Under the pieces are notes generated by a model, which was given only the letters and a program-made list of their open reading frames with translations, ran no database searches and was not told the DNA's origin. From the NCBI GenBank assembly GCA_947452755.1, contig CANGDT010000003.1:1-37073 (forward strand): DNA of 37,073 nt, read 5' to 3'. Within the stretch, counting starts at the first letter, position 1. Every line of letters begins with the position of its first letter. Of this stretch, positions 20,496-29,797 are shown one piece after another. The position numbers and the translations under genes were made by a program. This DNA comes from Actinomycetota bacterium (GTDB taxonomy: Bacteria; Actinomycetota; Actinomycetes; S36-B12; UBA5976).

Positions 20496-21251
20496 CTACG
20501 CATTTTCTGGAGCAAATGAACGCGAGAAAGTGAATTGTTCGGTGATTATTTCGTATTGGGTCTCGAAAGCGCTTAGCGCTGATAACAGATCCTCATCCGG
20601 TGGACGCTTGCTCGCAATGTTCGATTGAGTGAGGCACACATCGTCCACTAGGTCGGCGGCAAGGACGGATGAAAGCAGGCGTGGGCCACCCTCGCACAAC
20701 ACGTGCGTGAGGTCTCGTTGCCCCAGGTCTAGGACCACCGAATTGAGAAATGTGTCATCTGGCGCGGAGAGTGCGACAACATCCGCGAAACCGCGGAGGT
20801 GTTCAAAACGGTTTTGCCACACCTCGTCATCTGATGCGCGAGTAAAAATCAGCGGTTGAAATCCAGGTTCGTTGAACATGCGTGCGCCACTCCACAAATC
20901 TAGACTTAGCGAAACGACTGCGAGCTGAGGCTTGATCTTTCGAGCAAATTCAACGAACTCGTCACGAATATTTATTTGCCCGTACTTCTCTGATTGCGCC
21001 GTTGAAGCGCCGACAAGAACAACATCCGCCTGAGAGCGTAAAAAATTGAACACCCGCATATCTTCCGGACCGCTCAGAAGTCGACTTGAACCGTTGTCAT
21101 CAACAAAAGATCCGTTGGCGCTCACCACCATATTCGTACGAAACATGCTGCTCTGGTCGGAACTGTAAATTGCAGCCAGCGTCGAAGGACCAATTTTGTC
21201 CAAGGATCCTGCATTAATAGTGCGCACGGGTTCATAATGCCATGTCGGCAC
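20496..21251 (-). CDS. RibD C-terminal-domain reductase (pyrimidine reductase family; Rv2671-like)
   Basis: RTNMVVSANGSFVDDNGSSRLLSGPEDMRVFNFLRSQADVVLVGASTA and LCEGGPRLLSSVLAADLVDDVCLT. GTG at 21251 preferred; listed ORF start lies inside the divergent gene. Confidence 0.8.
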   Translation of the reverse strand: MPTWHYEPVRTINAGSLDKIGPSTLAAIYSSDQSSMFRTNMVVSANGSFVDDNGSSRLLSGPEDMRVFNFLRSQADVVLVGASTAQSEKYGQINIRDEFVEFARKIKPQLAVVSLSLDLWSGARMFNEPGFQPLIFTRASDDEVWQNRFEHLRGFADVVALSAPDDTFLNSVVLDLGQRDLTHVLCEGGPRLLSSVLAADLVDDVCLTQSNIASKRPPDEDLLSALSAFETQYEIITEQFTFSRSFAPENA

Positions 21252-21281
21252 ACACTTGAGGTCTTGACCTAGGCTAAGGAT

Positions 21282-22271
21282 GTGCTTCGCCTTCTTGATC
21301 GCAACCCACGCGTGAACGCGCTGAATGTGGTTGCAGGATTTCAACCGCCACCGCGTTTTGCGGATGCGCGGCTGAGCAACTACCTGCCCAACCCGCACGA
21401 ACCCACGCAGTCGAGCGCACGGAATGTGGTACACAAGTTTGCCCAGGGTGCACCTCCCGTAAAGAAATCACTTTTGCGCAAACCCAAGCCGGTAGTTGGT
21501 CAAGGGATATATCTGGATGGCGGTTTTGGCGTGGGCAAGACACATCTTCTTGCCAGTCTGTGGCATGAACATCCTGGTACTCGAGCCTTCGCAAGCTTTG
21601 TTGAGTACACGAATCTGGTCGGTGCGGTTGGCTTTGAACGCGCAGTCGATTTGTTGGCCACATATGACCTCATTTGCATTGACGAATTTGAACTTGATGA
21701 TCCAGGGGACACAGTTTTGATGGCAACACTGCTTCAGCGTTTGGTTGAACGGGGGGTTCGCCTAGCGGCAACGTCCAACACCTTGCCTGACAAACTCGGT
21801 CAAGGTCGTTTCGCGGCTGATGATTTTCTTCGCGAGATTCAAGGTCTTGCGGCGCACTTCAATATTGTGCGAATCGACGGGCCTGACTATCGCCATAGAG
21901 ACGCAGTTGAAGCAGCACGGCCACTGCAGTTTGCTGAACTGATGAGCATCGCCGAGCGGCCAAACGTGTCCCTGGATGCTTTTGAAGACCTAGATGAGCA
22001 CTTGGCATCCGTCCATCCCAGTGCATACGGTGCAATAGTTGAAGGCGTCGAGCGAGTGGCGATTAGTGATCTGGAAACCATTAGTCATCAAGCAAATGCA
22101 CTGCGATGGGTAGTCTTCGTAGACCGACTGTATGACCGCCAAATCCCAGTTAGCTATTCAGGTGTTTCTGCAATGAGGCTGTTCACCGAGGACATGATGC
22201 GCGGGGGATACCGAAAGAAGTATCTGCGGTGTTTGTCTCGATTGTCGGCTCTCACTCGCGAAGAGCTCTAA
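21282..22271 (+). CDS. zapE: ZapE/AFG1-like ATPase
   Basis: Walker A GGFGVGKTHLLASL, Walker B ICIDEFELDDPGDT, YSGVSAMRLFTEDMMRGGYRKKYLRCLSRL; GTG start. Confidence 0.85.
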   Translation: MLRLLDRNPRVNALNVVAGFQPPPRFADARLSNYLPNPHEPTQSSARNVVHKFAQGAPPVKKSLLRKPKPVVGQGIYLDGGFGVGKTHLLASLWHEHPGTRAFASFVEYTNLVGAVGFERAVDLLATYDLICIDEFELDDPGDTVLMATLLQRLVERGVRLAATSNTLPDKLGQGRFAADDFLREIQGLAAHFNIVRIDGPDYRHRDAVEAARPLQFAELMSIAERPNVSLDAFEDLDEHLASVHPSAYGAIVEGVERVAISDLETISHQANALRWVVFVDRLYDRQIPVSYSGVSAMRLFTEDMMRGGYRKKYLRCLSRLSALTREEL

Positions 22272-22334
22272 CTACCTAAGGCTTGTTGTGTCCGGGTAAC
22301 ACGCATGGGATTGCAGCAGAACTACTTCAAATGG

Positions 22335-22408
22335 TGGTCGATACAGGACTCGAACCTGTGACCTCTTCCATGTCAAGGAAGCGCGCTAACCAACTGCGCC
22401 AATCGACC
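22335..22408 (-). tRNA. tRNA-Val(GAC)
   Basis: Minus strand GGTCGATTGGCGCAGTTGGTTAGCGCGCTTCCTTGACATGGAAGAGGTCACAGGTTCGAGTCCTGTATCGACCA; anticodon loop TTGACAT. Encoded CCA follows at 22332-22334. Confidence 0.95.
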
Positions 22409-22425
22409 AGTGTTACAAACTTACG

Positions 22426-22496
22426 AGGTGGAGACGGGATTTGAACCCGTGTACAGGGATTTGCAGTCCCTTGCCTCGCCTCTCGGCCACTCCACC
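22426..22496 (-). tRNA. tRNA-Cys(GCA)
   Basis: Minus strand GGTGGAGTGGCCGAGAGGCGAGGCAAGGGACTGCAAATCCCTGTACACGGGTTCAAATCCCGTCTCCACCT; anticodon loop CTGCAAA; discriminator U. No encoded CCA. Confidence 0.95.
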
Positions 22497-22520
22497 GATG
22501 TGCTCCTCAAGAGCCTTGCG

Positions 22521-22593
22521 AGCGGACGACGGGATTCGAACCCGCGACCCTCACCTTGGCAAGGTGATGCTCTACCAGCTGAGCCACGTCCGC
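22521..22593 (-). tRNA. tRNA-Gly(GCC)
   Basis: Minus strand GCGGACGTGGCTCAGCTGGTAGAGCATCACCTTGCCAAGGTGAGGGTCGCGGGTTCGAATCCCGTCGTCCGCT; anticodon loop TTGCCAA. No encoded CCA. Confidence 0.95.
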
Positions 22594-22713
22594 GTAGACC
22601 TCAAAGGCCAACTCCGTAACCCTAGCCCAGTCCCGTGAATCTCGCAAAAGTGGGTCCTGGCAGGTATCGACACCCAGGTGTGCACACATGCGTTTCTTTC
22701 ATAGGGTTGAACG

Positions 22714-23784
22714 GTGACGACGCTGCCGCCTTCGGAATCCTTCGCCATTTTTGGTGAGCGCATGGCATCTGAGCTCGTCGAGCACTCCACTGATCCTGCG
22801 TGCCTTGAGCGTGAGGGTTTCTGGGCTGTGACGCAAACGTTCGAAGGCGACTTTGATGCATATAGGTTCGCAAAGATTGCCGACTTGTCAACAGCTTCGC
22901 AGTTACCGGACGAAACATTCGTAGGTGTGCCTGTCAAGAGCTGGCAGTCATCGGTTGATGCTGAAACGTACATGGATGGTGTGCGTCAAGTTCGTGACGA
23001 CATCGCTCGCGGTTGGGTTTACCAGACAAATTTGTGTCGCGTGTTATCGACACCGCTCGGCGAGAGCATTAATGCGTTCGGGCTGTGGTCGCTCATGCGT
23101 GAGCATAATCCTGCGCCATATCTATCGGTGATTTCTCTTGACGCAAGCGATGTGCTTGACGCTGATGTTCGAATCGTTTCTGTTTCGCCCGAGTTGTTTT
23201 TGCGTCGCACAGGTGACCAGTTGCTCACAAGCCCAATCAAAGGCACTGCGGACAAAGAGTCAGACTTGCTCGAGAAAGACAGTGCCGAGAACGTCATGAT
23301 TGTGGATTTGATGCGCAATGACTTGTCGGCTGTCTGCACCGAAGGCTCAGTGAAGGTGGTGGACCTTTTGAGAGTGGAGCAGCATCCCTCATTGGTGCAT
23401 CTGGTGTCCGATGTGATTGGTGAAGTTCGTCCAGGACTTTCATGGTCAACAATTTTTAACGCGCTGATGCCCCCAGGTTCTGTGAGCGGCGCTCCGAAGA
23501 GTAGTTCGTTGGAAGTAATCAATCGACTAGAGCAGGCACCTCGCGGTCTTTATTGTGGCTTCGTTGGGTGGGTGGACACAAGGTCGGATGCGCCTGCTGG
23601 CACAACAGCAGAATTGGCTGTAGCTATTAGAACTTTCTGGCAAGAACATGCGACCGCGGGTCCACAGTTGCGCTTTGGAACAGGTGCAGGAATCACATGG
23701 GGAAGCGATCCGCTACGCGAATGGAACGAAACCGAATTGAAGGCTCGTCACTTACTTAACGTTGCGGCGATGAGTCTGCCCTAG
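22714..23784 (+). CDS. pabB: Aminodeoxychorismate synthase component I (chorismate-binding)
   Basis: SPIKGT (lysine typical of ADC synthase), DLMRNDLS, PPGSVSGAPK, chorismate-binding C-terminus; followed by a class IV aminotransferase gene. GTG start. Confidence 0.88.
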   Translation: MTTLPPSESFAIFGERMASELVEHSTDPACLEREGFWAVTQTFEGDFDAYRFAKIADLSTASQLPDETFVGVPVKSWQSSVDAETYMDGVRQVRDDIARGWVYQTNLCRVLSTPLGESINAFGLWSLMREHNPAPYLSVISLDASDVLDADVRIVSVSPELFLRRTGDQLLTSPIKGTADKESDLLEKDSAENVMIVDLMRNDLSAVCTEGSVKVVDLLRVEQHPSLVHLVSDVIGEVRPGLSWSTIFNALMPPGSVSGAPKSSSLEVINRLEQAPRGLYCGFVGWVDTRSDAPAGTTAELAVAIRTFWQEHATAGPQLRFGTGAGITWGSDPLREWNETELKARHLLNVAAMSLP

Positions 23785-23796
23785 GCTAAAACAACT

Positions 23797-24687
23797 ATGA
23801 GCGATCTGTTTTGGGTTAACGACGAACTTGTACGAGCCGGTGACGCTCGCGTGTCTGTTCTTGATCACGGTTTTACCGTTGGTGATGGCGTCTTTGAAAC
23901 GATCAAGGTTGTCGATGGTCAAACGTTTGCGCGGACGCTCCACTTGGATCGTCTCGATCGTTCGTGTGTGGGCATTGGTCTTGCTGCGCCGGATCGCACC
24001 TTAGTAGTCAAAGCCATCGACGAGGTGCTGAGCGCGGGTGACTTTCAAGGCCTTGGTCGAATTCGTGTCACCGTGACAAGTGGTGTCGGACCCTTAGGAT
24101 CAGACCGGAGCTCTACTCAGCAAACACTCATCGTCGCTGGCACACAACAAAAACCCTGGTCCGAGGCTGCCTCTGTTGCAGTGGTGCCGTGGGTGCGCAA
24201 TGAACGCTCTGCTACATCAGGGTATAAAACAACGTCTTACGTTGAGAACGTCATAGCGCTGGAAGCTGCACATCAAGCGGGCTGTTCTGAGGCAATATTT
24301 CTCGACACGCGTGGCTACGTGAGCGAAGGAACCGGTTCAAACATTTTTTGGATCAAAGATTCCATAGTCTATACACCTGCGAGTTCAACCGGGTTGTTGC
24401 GTGGAATTACCCGGGAGTTGGTCATGGAATTATGCACGCGCATCAAAGTGGATTTACGCGAGAGTGAGTACCCGCTGGCTAGTCTGCTGGGTTCTGACGA
24501 GATCTTCATCACCAGTTCAACTCGTGATGTCATGCCAGTTACTGAGGTAAAGACCCTCGACCACGTAGCGAGCTTAAGTAGCTCTGTAACGTTTCAGTCT
24601 GGACCAGTGACGAATCAACTCATCGGGGAGTTCGCGGCGATGTCATCAGCAATTCCCGACCCGCGCATCGGTGAATTCTCGCTATAA
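23797..24687 (+). CDS. pabC: Class IV aminotransferase, probable aminodeoxychorismate lyase
   Basis: [53 protein letters not shown]; next to pabB. Confidence 0.87.
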   Translation: MSDLFWVNDELVRAGDARVSVLDHGFTVGDGVFETIKVVDGQTFARTLHLDRLDRSCVGIGLAAPDRTLVVKAIDEVLSAGDFQGLGRIRVTVTSGVGPLGSDRSSTQQTLIVAGTQQKPWSEAASVAVVPWVRNERSATSGYKTTSYVENVIALEAAHQAGCSEAIFLDTRGYVSEGTGSNIFWIKDSIVYTPASSTGLLRGITRELVMELCTRIKVDLRESEYPLASLLGSDEIFITSSTRDVMPVTEVKTLDHVASLSSSVTFQSGPVTNQLIGEFAAMSSAIPDPRIGEFSL

Positions 24688-24742
24688 GTACCGTGGGATA
24701 AAGTGGGACAGCAACACACGCAAACCACAAGTCCAGAACAGG

Positions 24743-26755
24743 ATGATCACTTTGGCCGAAGTACTCGTAGGACCCGATCGCGTTCCAACAGCGATTGAGG
24801 CCGGAGCGAGCGCCTATGACGTCGTTGGCGACAAAGCTCGCAAGGTTGTGGTGGCCAGCGTCAACGGCACAACTGTCGACCTCAGCCATGAGTTACAGGA
24901 TGGCGACGTTGTAGAGCCAATCTTGATTAGTGATCCAATCGGCTTGTCCGTCATGCGCCACAGCGTTGCACACATCGTTGCGCAGGCAACACAGTCACTC
25001 TTTAGCGATGTGTACCTCGGAATCGGACCTCCAATCAAGGACGGATTTTTCTACGATTTCGGCACTGAGCGAACTTTCTCGCCAGATGACTTGGCAGCTA
25101 TCGAGACCCGGACTGCAGAAATCATCCAATCCGGTCAAAAGTTCACCCGCCGGGTCGTCACGCGTGACGAAGCACAAACTCAGCTCGCGCACGAGCCGTT
25201 CAAGCAGCGCCTTCTGACGGCCGACGACGCCGAAGTAATGAACGAAGACGTTATGGAAGTTGGCGGCGGCGAACTCACAATTTACGACAACATCGATTTA
25301 CGTAGTGGTGATCACAAATGGTGCGACCTGTGCCGAGGTCCGCACGTTCCAGATACTCGTTATCTAGATGCTCGCGCCATCAAGCTCACCCGCACGTCTG
25401 CGGCTTACTGGTTAGGCGACCAGCGCAACGAGTCCATGCAGCGTGTTTATGGAACCGCGTGGCCAACCAAGGATGACCTTAAGGCACATCTCACCATGCT
25501 CGAGGAAGCCGAGAAGCGTGACCATCGTCGACTAGGTGTTGACCTGGACTTGTTCAGTTTCCCCGATGAAATTGGTTCAGGCCTTGCGGTCTTCCATCCC
25601 AAGGGTGGCATTATTCGCCGCCAGATGGAGGATTACTCGCGAGTGCGCCACGAGAACGCCGGGTACGAGTTTGTTTACACACCCCACATCACCAAAGGCA
25701 CTCTATTTGAGACTTCAGGACACCTTGATTGGTACAAGGATGGAATGTTCCCAGCGATGCATCTCGATGAGGAACTACACGAGGACGGCACAGTAAAGCG
25801 TCAGGCGCAGGAGTATTACCTCAAGCCAATGAACTGTCCTTTCCATAACTTGATTTTCAAATCACGTAGTCGCTCTTACCGCGAATTGCCGCTTCGACTT
25901 TTTGAATTCGGTTCGGTCTACCGGTACGAGCGTTCAGGTGTTATCCACGGTTTGACCCGCGTTCGTGGAATGACGCAAGACGATGCGCACATTTACTGCA
26001 CACCGGAACAGATGCCTGGTGAATTGAAGAATCTACTGGGCTTTGTGTTGGATCTGTTGCGCGATTACGGATTGAATGATTTCTATCTTGAGCTCTCAAC
26101 TCGCAATCCTGAGAAGTCGATTGGCTCTGAAGAGGAATGGGAAGCAGCAACACAAGCGTTGGCAAGTGCTGCTGCAGACTCTGGTCTTGATCTTGTGCCT
26201 GATCCTGGCGGAGCTGCGTTCTACGGACCAAAGATTTCTGTGCAAGCTCGCGACGCCATTGGCCGCACTTGGCAAATGTCGACCATCCAGGTGGATTTCC
26301 AGTTGCCGAATCGATTTGATCTTGAGTTCCAAAATTCAGACGGAACCCGTGCACGCCCAGTGATGATTCACCGCGCGTTGTTCGGTTCAATCGAGCGTTT
26401 CTTCGGTGTGCTCTTGGAACACTACGCAGGTGCTTTCCCTCCATGGCTCGCTCCAACGCAAGTTGTCGGTATCCCTATTGCATCCGCCCATGTTGATTAC
26501 CTCGATGGTGTAGCAGTGCAACTTCGTGCTGCTGGCATACGAGTGGAAGTTGACGCTAGCGACGAGCGTATGCAGAAAAAGATCCGCACCGCACAAACTC
26601 AAAAGGTTCCGTTCATGTTGATTGCTGGCGATGAAGACATGGCTGCAGGTGCAGTTTCTTTCCGTTATCGCGACGGATCTCAGGAAAATGGTGTTCCAAT
26701 CGCTCAGGCAATTGCAAAGATTGCCGACATTGTTGCATCGCGCGAGCAGATTTAG
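24743..26755 (+). CDS. thrS: Threonine--tRNA ligase
   Basis: TGS and editing domain ([11 protein letters not shown]), [67 protein letters not shown]. Start 24743 or 24752; the listed 24671 start lies inside pabC. Confidence 0.95.
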   Translation: MITLAEVLVGPDRVPTAIEAGASAYDVVGDKARKVVVASVNGTTVDLSHELQDGDVVEPILISDPIGLSVMRHSVAHIVAQATQSLFSDVYLGIGPPIKDGFFYDFGTERTFSPDDLAAIETRTAEIIQSGQKFTRRVVTRDEAQTQLAHEPFKQRLLTADDAEVMNEDVMEVGGGELTIYDNIDLRSGDHKWCDLCRGPHVPDTRYLDARAIKLTRTSAAYWLGDQRNESMQRVYGTAWPTKDDLKAHLTMLEEAEKRDHRRLGVDLDLFSFPDEIGSGLAVFHPKGGIIRRQMEDYSRVRHENAGYEFVYTPHITKGTLFETSGHLDWYKDGMFPAMHLDEELHEDGTVKRQAQEYYLKPMNCPFHNLIFKSRSRSYRELPLRLFEFGSVYRYERSGVIHGLTRVRGMTQDDAHIYCTPEQMPGELKNLLGFVLDLLRDYGLNDFYLELSTRNPEKSIGSEEEWEAATQALASAAADSGLDLVPDPGGAAFYGPKISVQARDAIGRTWQMSTIQVDFQLPNRFDLEFQNSDGTRARPVMIHRALFGSIERFFGVLLEHYAGAFPPWLAPTQVVGIPIASAHVDYLDGVAVQLRAAGIRVEVDASDERMQKKIRTAQTQKVPFMLIAGDEDMAAGAVSFRYRDGSQENGVPIAQAIAKIADIVASREQI

Positions 26756-26762
26756 TCACGCT

Positions 26763-27275
26763 ATGAATGATGCGTCCAACGCACGCCCAAGTGCATGGGA
26801 TCGTATTTGGGCTCCGCATCGACGTGAATACATTGACAAATTTGCTGGTCGTTATAGCGACGGCGATTGCCCTTTCTGTTTAGGTGATGGCAACCAAGAA
26901 CTCGTCGTTCATCGCGGCGAACTTGCCTACGTTTTGCTCAACCTCTACCCGTACAACGCTGGACATGTGCTGATCTGCCCCTATCGCCACGTGCCTCTTT
27001 ATGACGAATTGACCGTGGTGGAGCGTCACGAGATTGCCGAGCTGACTGGAAGCGCAATGCGAACCTTGCGCAAGGCGAGTGGCTGTGAAGGCTTCAACAT
27101 TGGCATGAATCAGGGCGCGATTGCCGGTGCTGGCGTTGCTGGTCACTTACACCAGCATGTAGTTCCAAGGTGGGCTGCCGACATTAATTTCATGCCGATC
27201 ATTGCAGGCACAAAGGTTATGCCCGAAATGCTTGAGGACACCCGTGCGTTGCTATCAGAACTCTGGTGCGAATAA
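26763..27275 (+). CDS. HIT-family protein (Ap4A phosphorylase/hydrolase-like)
   Basis: CPFCLGDGNQELVVHRG, NLYPYNAGHVLICPYRHV, HLHQHVVPRW histidine triad. Start 26763 preferred; the listed 26622 start is inside thrS. Confidence 0.88.
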   Translation: MNDASNARPSAWDRIWAPHRREYIDKFAGRYSDGDCPFCLGDGNQELVVHRGELAYVLLNLYPYNAGHVLICPYRHVPLYDELTVVERHEIAELTGSAMRTLRKASGCEGFNIGMNQGAIAGAGVAGHLHQHVVPRWAADINFMPIIAGTKVMPEMLEDTRALLSELWCE

Positions 27276-28202
27276 CTTCGACATCTGACCGGATTCTGTG
27301 AATGTGTGACCGGGCGCAGCTGAACCGCAGGCAACTAGGCAAGGTGTGTCGAATTCGAACGAACATGTGCATTGCAGTTCGTGAGTGTGTGGTCCCCACG
27401 TCCGCGCTAGTCCAGCGGAAATGCCCAAACCAACGCGAGTTGGCGAATTGCTAGCGTCGCTGATAACTCCTTGTGAGTCGACACTGGGAATCCATCTCGG
27501 CTTTCGCGCTGCGAGCCACTCGCGCAATACAGGAACTCCGACGCCGTTATCGATAGCAGTCACTGCGACGATGTCGTCCGCCAAGAAGGCGCGTTCCAAA
27601 CCAGGCGTATTAGTTGGCATCCCAGCGATTAATGCTTCGATGAGTGCTTCACCTTCACTGAAGTGTGTCAATGTTTCGACAAGATCTTCGCGTCGCTCGA
27701 AAGTAAGTTGCATGTGTTCGGGATCGCCCGGTCGTGACATGAATCCGTTTGCGTCACGCGCAAGAATCTGCCCAGTCAAAATATCGAATTGTCCGACCAG
27801 CGTCGATTCGTCATCCGAAACAATAGGCATGTGACGAACAAGGATGTCGTCATCCAGAACGCGCTCAGCAATTGCCACAACTTCGTCGAAATCTGCTCTA
27901 GTTCCCACGCTATTCACCGACAGCACCCCACGCGGGATGCTCGAGTCACATGCCTTGGACCACAGGTTCATTTGCACAGGGGATAGACCAGTCAGACCAT
28001 CGACTATCACGAGCGCTGCATCACAAGCTTCAAGAACCAAGAAGTCATCCTGTGAGGTCAGACAAATGAAGGTTATTTCCGATTCTGCGAGCCGAACGTG
28101 AAACACCTGCGGTGAGTGCAAAGCAACATTGTCGGCAACCAAAGGTCCAATGACTGCGGGGTCATGGTGATCTTGGGCTAACAGGCCCACCAGAAGGTTC
28201 AT
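27255..28202 (-). CDS. Degenerate EF-G2-like protein: G/G'-domain-like region without GTP-binding motifs
   Basis: CDAALVIVDGLTGLSPVQMNLW, TRADFDEVVAIAERVL, PGDPEHMQLTFERREDLVETLTHFSEGEALIEALIAG and VGVPVLREWLAARKP resemble the corresponding EF-G(2) region. P-loop, DTPGH and NKxD motifs are absent. Confidence 0.6.
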   Translation of the reverse strand: MNLLVGLLAQDHHDPAVIGPLVADNVALHSPQVFHVRLAESEITFICLTSQDDFLVLEACDAALVIVDGLTGLSPVQMNLWSKACDSSIPRGVLSVNSVGTRADFDEVVAIAERVLDDDILVRHMPIVSDDESTLVGQFDILTGQILARDANGFMSRPGDPEHMQLTFERREDLVETLTHFSEGEALIEALIAGMPTNTPGLERAFLADDIVAVTAIDNGVGVPVLREWLAARKPRWIPSVDSQGVISDASNSPTRVGLGISAGLARTWGPHTHELQCTCSFEFDTPCLVACGSAAPGHTFTESGQMSKLFAPEF

Positions 28203-28286
28203 GTGCTCTCACTTACCACGTTGGTCATTCAGTAACATCTAGTTACCACTAGGAATGCTAGCGGCAGTTGAGAAGGGATCGAGTCG

Positions 28287-28886
28287 GTGCTTGATAACGC
28301 TGAATCGCGCGCACGCATCTCTGGTCTCGTTGATCCAGTTGCCCGGAAACTTATTTCGTTTGGTGTGAGTCCAGATGCCGTTACTTGGGCTGGTGCAATC
28401 GGAAGCGTTCTGACGTCCGCGATTTTCATTGCACATGGTCGATTCCTGCTTGGCGCGCTCATCCTTGGGGTTTTTTCGCTTTCTGATCTTCTTGACGGAA
28501 CCATGGCGCGAATGCAGAACCGTGCAGGGTCCTGGGGCGCATTCTTAGATTCGACACTCGACCGCGTATCTGACTCTGCAGTGATCTGCGCTCTCATCGT
28601 GTGGTTCGCGAACTCAAAGTCATCATTGATGGTTGCGGTAGCTTCGTTGGCATTGGTGACTGGTTTTCTTACCTCTTACATCCGAGCTCGCGCCGAAGCG
28701 GTTGGCGTCGAATGCAAAGTCGGTTTCGCGGAACGGGCTGAACGTTCCTTGCTGATTTGGATGGGCATGCTTCTCGCAGGATTAGGCGTCCCAGTTTTAT
28801 CTGCAACAGTGTGCCTTCTAGTGATTGCATCAACTATCACGGTTGCCCAACGCATGATGTTTGTGCGAAAACAGCTATCGTTATGA
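28287..28886 (+). CDS. pgsA: CDP-alcohol phosphatidyltransferase (phosphatidylinositol phosphate synthase-like)
   Basis: DLLDGTMARMQNRAGSWGAFLDSTLDRVSD matches D-x2-DG-x2-AR-x(n)-G-x3-D-x3-D; multi-TM; adjacent to acyltransferase and pimA-like genes. GTG start. Confidence 0.88.
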   Translation: MLDNAESRARISGLVDPVARKLISFGVSPDAVTWAGAIGSVLTSAIFIAHGRFLLGALILGVFSLSDLLDGTMARMQNRAGSWGAFLDSTLDRVSDSAVICALIVWFANSKSSLMVAVASLALVTGFLTSYIRARAEAVGVECKVGFAERAERSLLIWMGMLLAGLGVPVLSATVCLLVIASTITVAQRMMFVRKQLSL

Positions 28887-29797
28887 AACTTAAAGATCGA
28901 GCAATAGACGCGGGGTACTGGCTCGGATGGAATGTCCTGTGGACATTGCCAACTCCAATTGCACGATGGCTCTTCGACCGAATTGCCGTTGTGTCGCTAC
29001 GTATGCGTGTCAAAGGCGTTCGTCAGCTGGAATTGAATCTTTCTAGGGTGTTAAACGTGGAACCTTCTGATGAAGTAGTGCGCGAAGTAAGTCGCAAGGC
29101 TATGCGTTCGTACATGCGTTACTACTGTGAAACTTTTTTACTACCGCGATGGTCTGATGAAGAGCTGCTTGCTCGGGTTCGTGTGGAAAACATCGAACCA
29201 ATCCAGAAGGCTCTGAGTGAAGGTGGGGTCATTCTGACACTTCCTCATTCAGGAAACTGGGATCATGCTGGTGCGTGGGCAGCCGTGTACTTCGGTTCTA
29301 TGTGCACGGTTGCTGAACGCCTGCGCCCAGAGGGTGTGTTTCAAAAGTTTTTGAAAATGCGCACAGGTCGCGGCATGACCATCATGCCCCTCACGGGCGA
29401 AGGTGGAACATATGAATACCTGCGAAATAACGTCAACGAGGGTCGACTCGTCGCGCTTCTGGGCGACAGGGACGTTGCAAAGAATGGAATGGGCAACCAA
29501 TTTTTTGGGCACCGCGCTTCACTGCCTATTGGTGCCGCTGTTTTGGCAATAGATACAGGGCGGCCATTGTTTACCTGCTCCGCGTGGTACGACAGCGAGC
29601 AATTGGTGATCACATTCGATGATGAAGTTCAATTTCCTATTAGTGAAGTAACTGGTCGCGAAAGATTGCGCAAGGCACAAGAGATCACCGCGCAAGTTGC
29701 AACACGATTCGAGACGCATTTGCGACGACACCCTGATAACTGGCACCAACTCCAGCCCGTGTGGAGCGATCTGGTCGCCGACGGGACAAAGTCATGA
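28883..29797 (+). CDS. LpxL/HtrB-type acyltransferase (phosphatidylinositol mannoside acyltransferase-like)
   Basis: LPHSGNWDHAGAW (HX4D), GRLVALLGDRDV; ATGA overlap with pgsA and pimA-like genes. Start 28883, not 28757. Confidence 0.87.
   Translation: MKLKDRAIDAGYWLGWNVLWTLPTPIARWLFDRIAVVSLRMRVKGVRQLELNLSRVLNVEPSDEVVREVSRKAMRSYMRYYCETFLLPRWSDEELLARVRVENIEPIQKALSEGGVILTLPHSGNWDHAGAWAAVYFGSMCTVAERLRPEGVFQKFLKMRTGRGMTIMPLTGEGGTYEYLRNNVNEGRLVALLGDRDVAKNGMGNQFFGHRASLPIGAAVLAIDTGRPLFTCSAWYDSEQLVITFDDEVQFPISEVTGRERLRKAQEITAQVATRFETHLRRHPDNWHQLQPVWSDLVADGTKS

Noticed and set aside
22410-22689. Short ORFs overlapping the tRNA cluster (22410..22619, 22441..22638, 22507..22689)
   Set aside because: Translations run through tRNA-Cys and tRNA-Gly (e.g. 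ETGFEPVYRDLQ, DGIRTRDPHL), a well-known spurious-ORF artefact of tRNA genes.
23019-23522. 167-aa minus-strand ORF antisense to pabB
   Set aside because: Antisense shadow; Ser/Thr-rich translation with no recognisable motif, lies wholly within pabB.
24671-24742. N-terminal extension of ThrS ([24 protein letters not shown]) or a T-box leader
   Set aside because: The extension overlaps pabC and does not look like ThrS; the gap between pabC and thrS is too short for a T-box and shows no T-box consensus.
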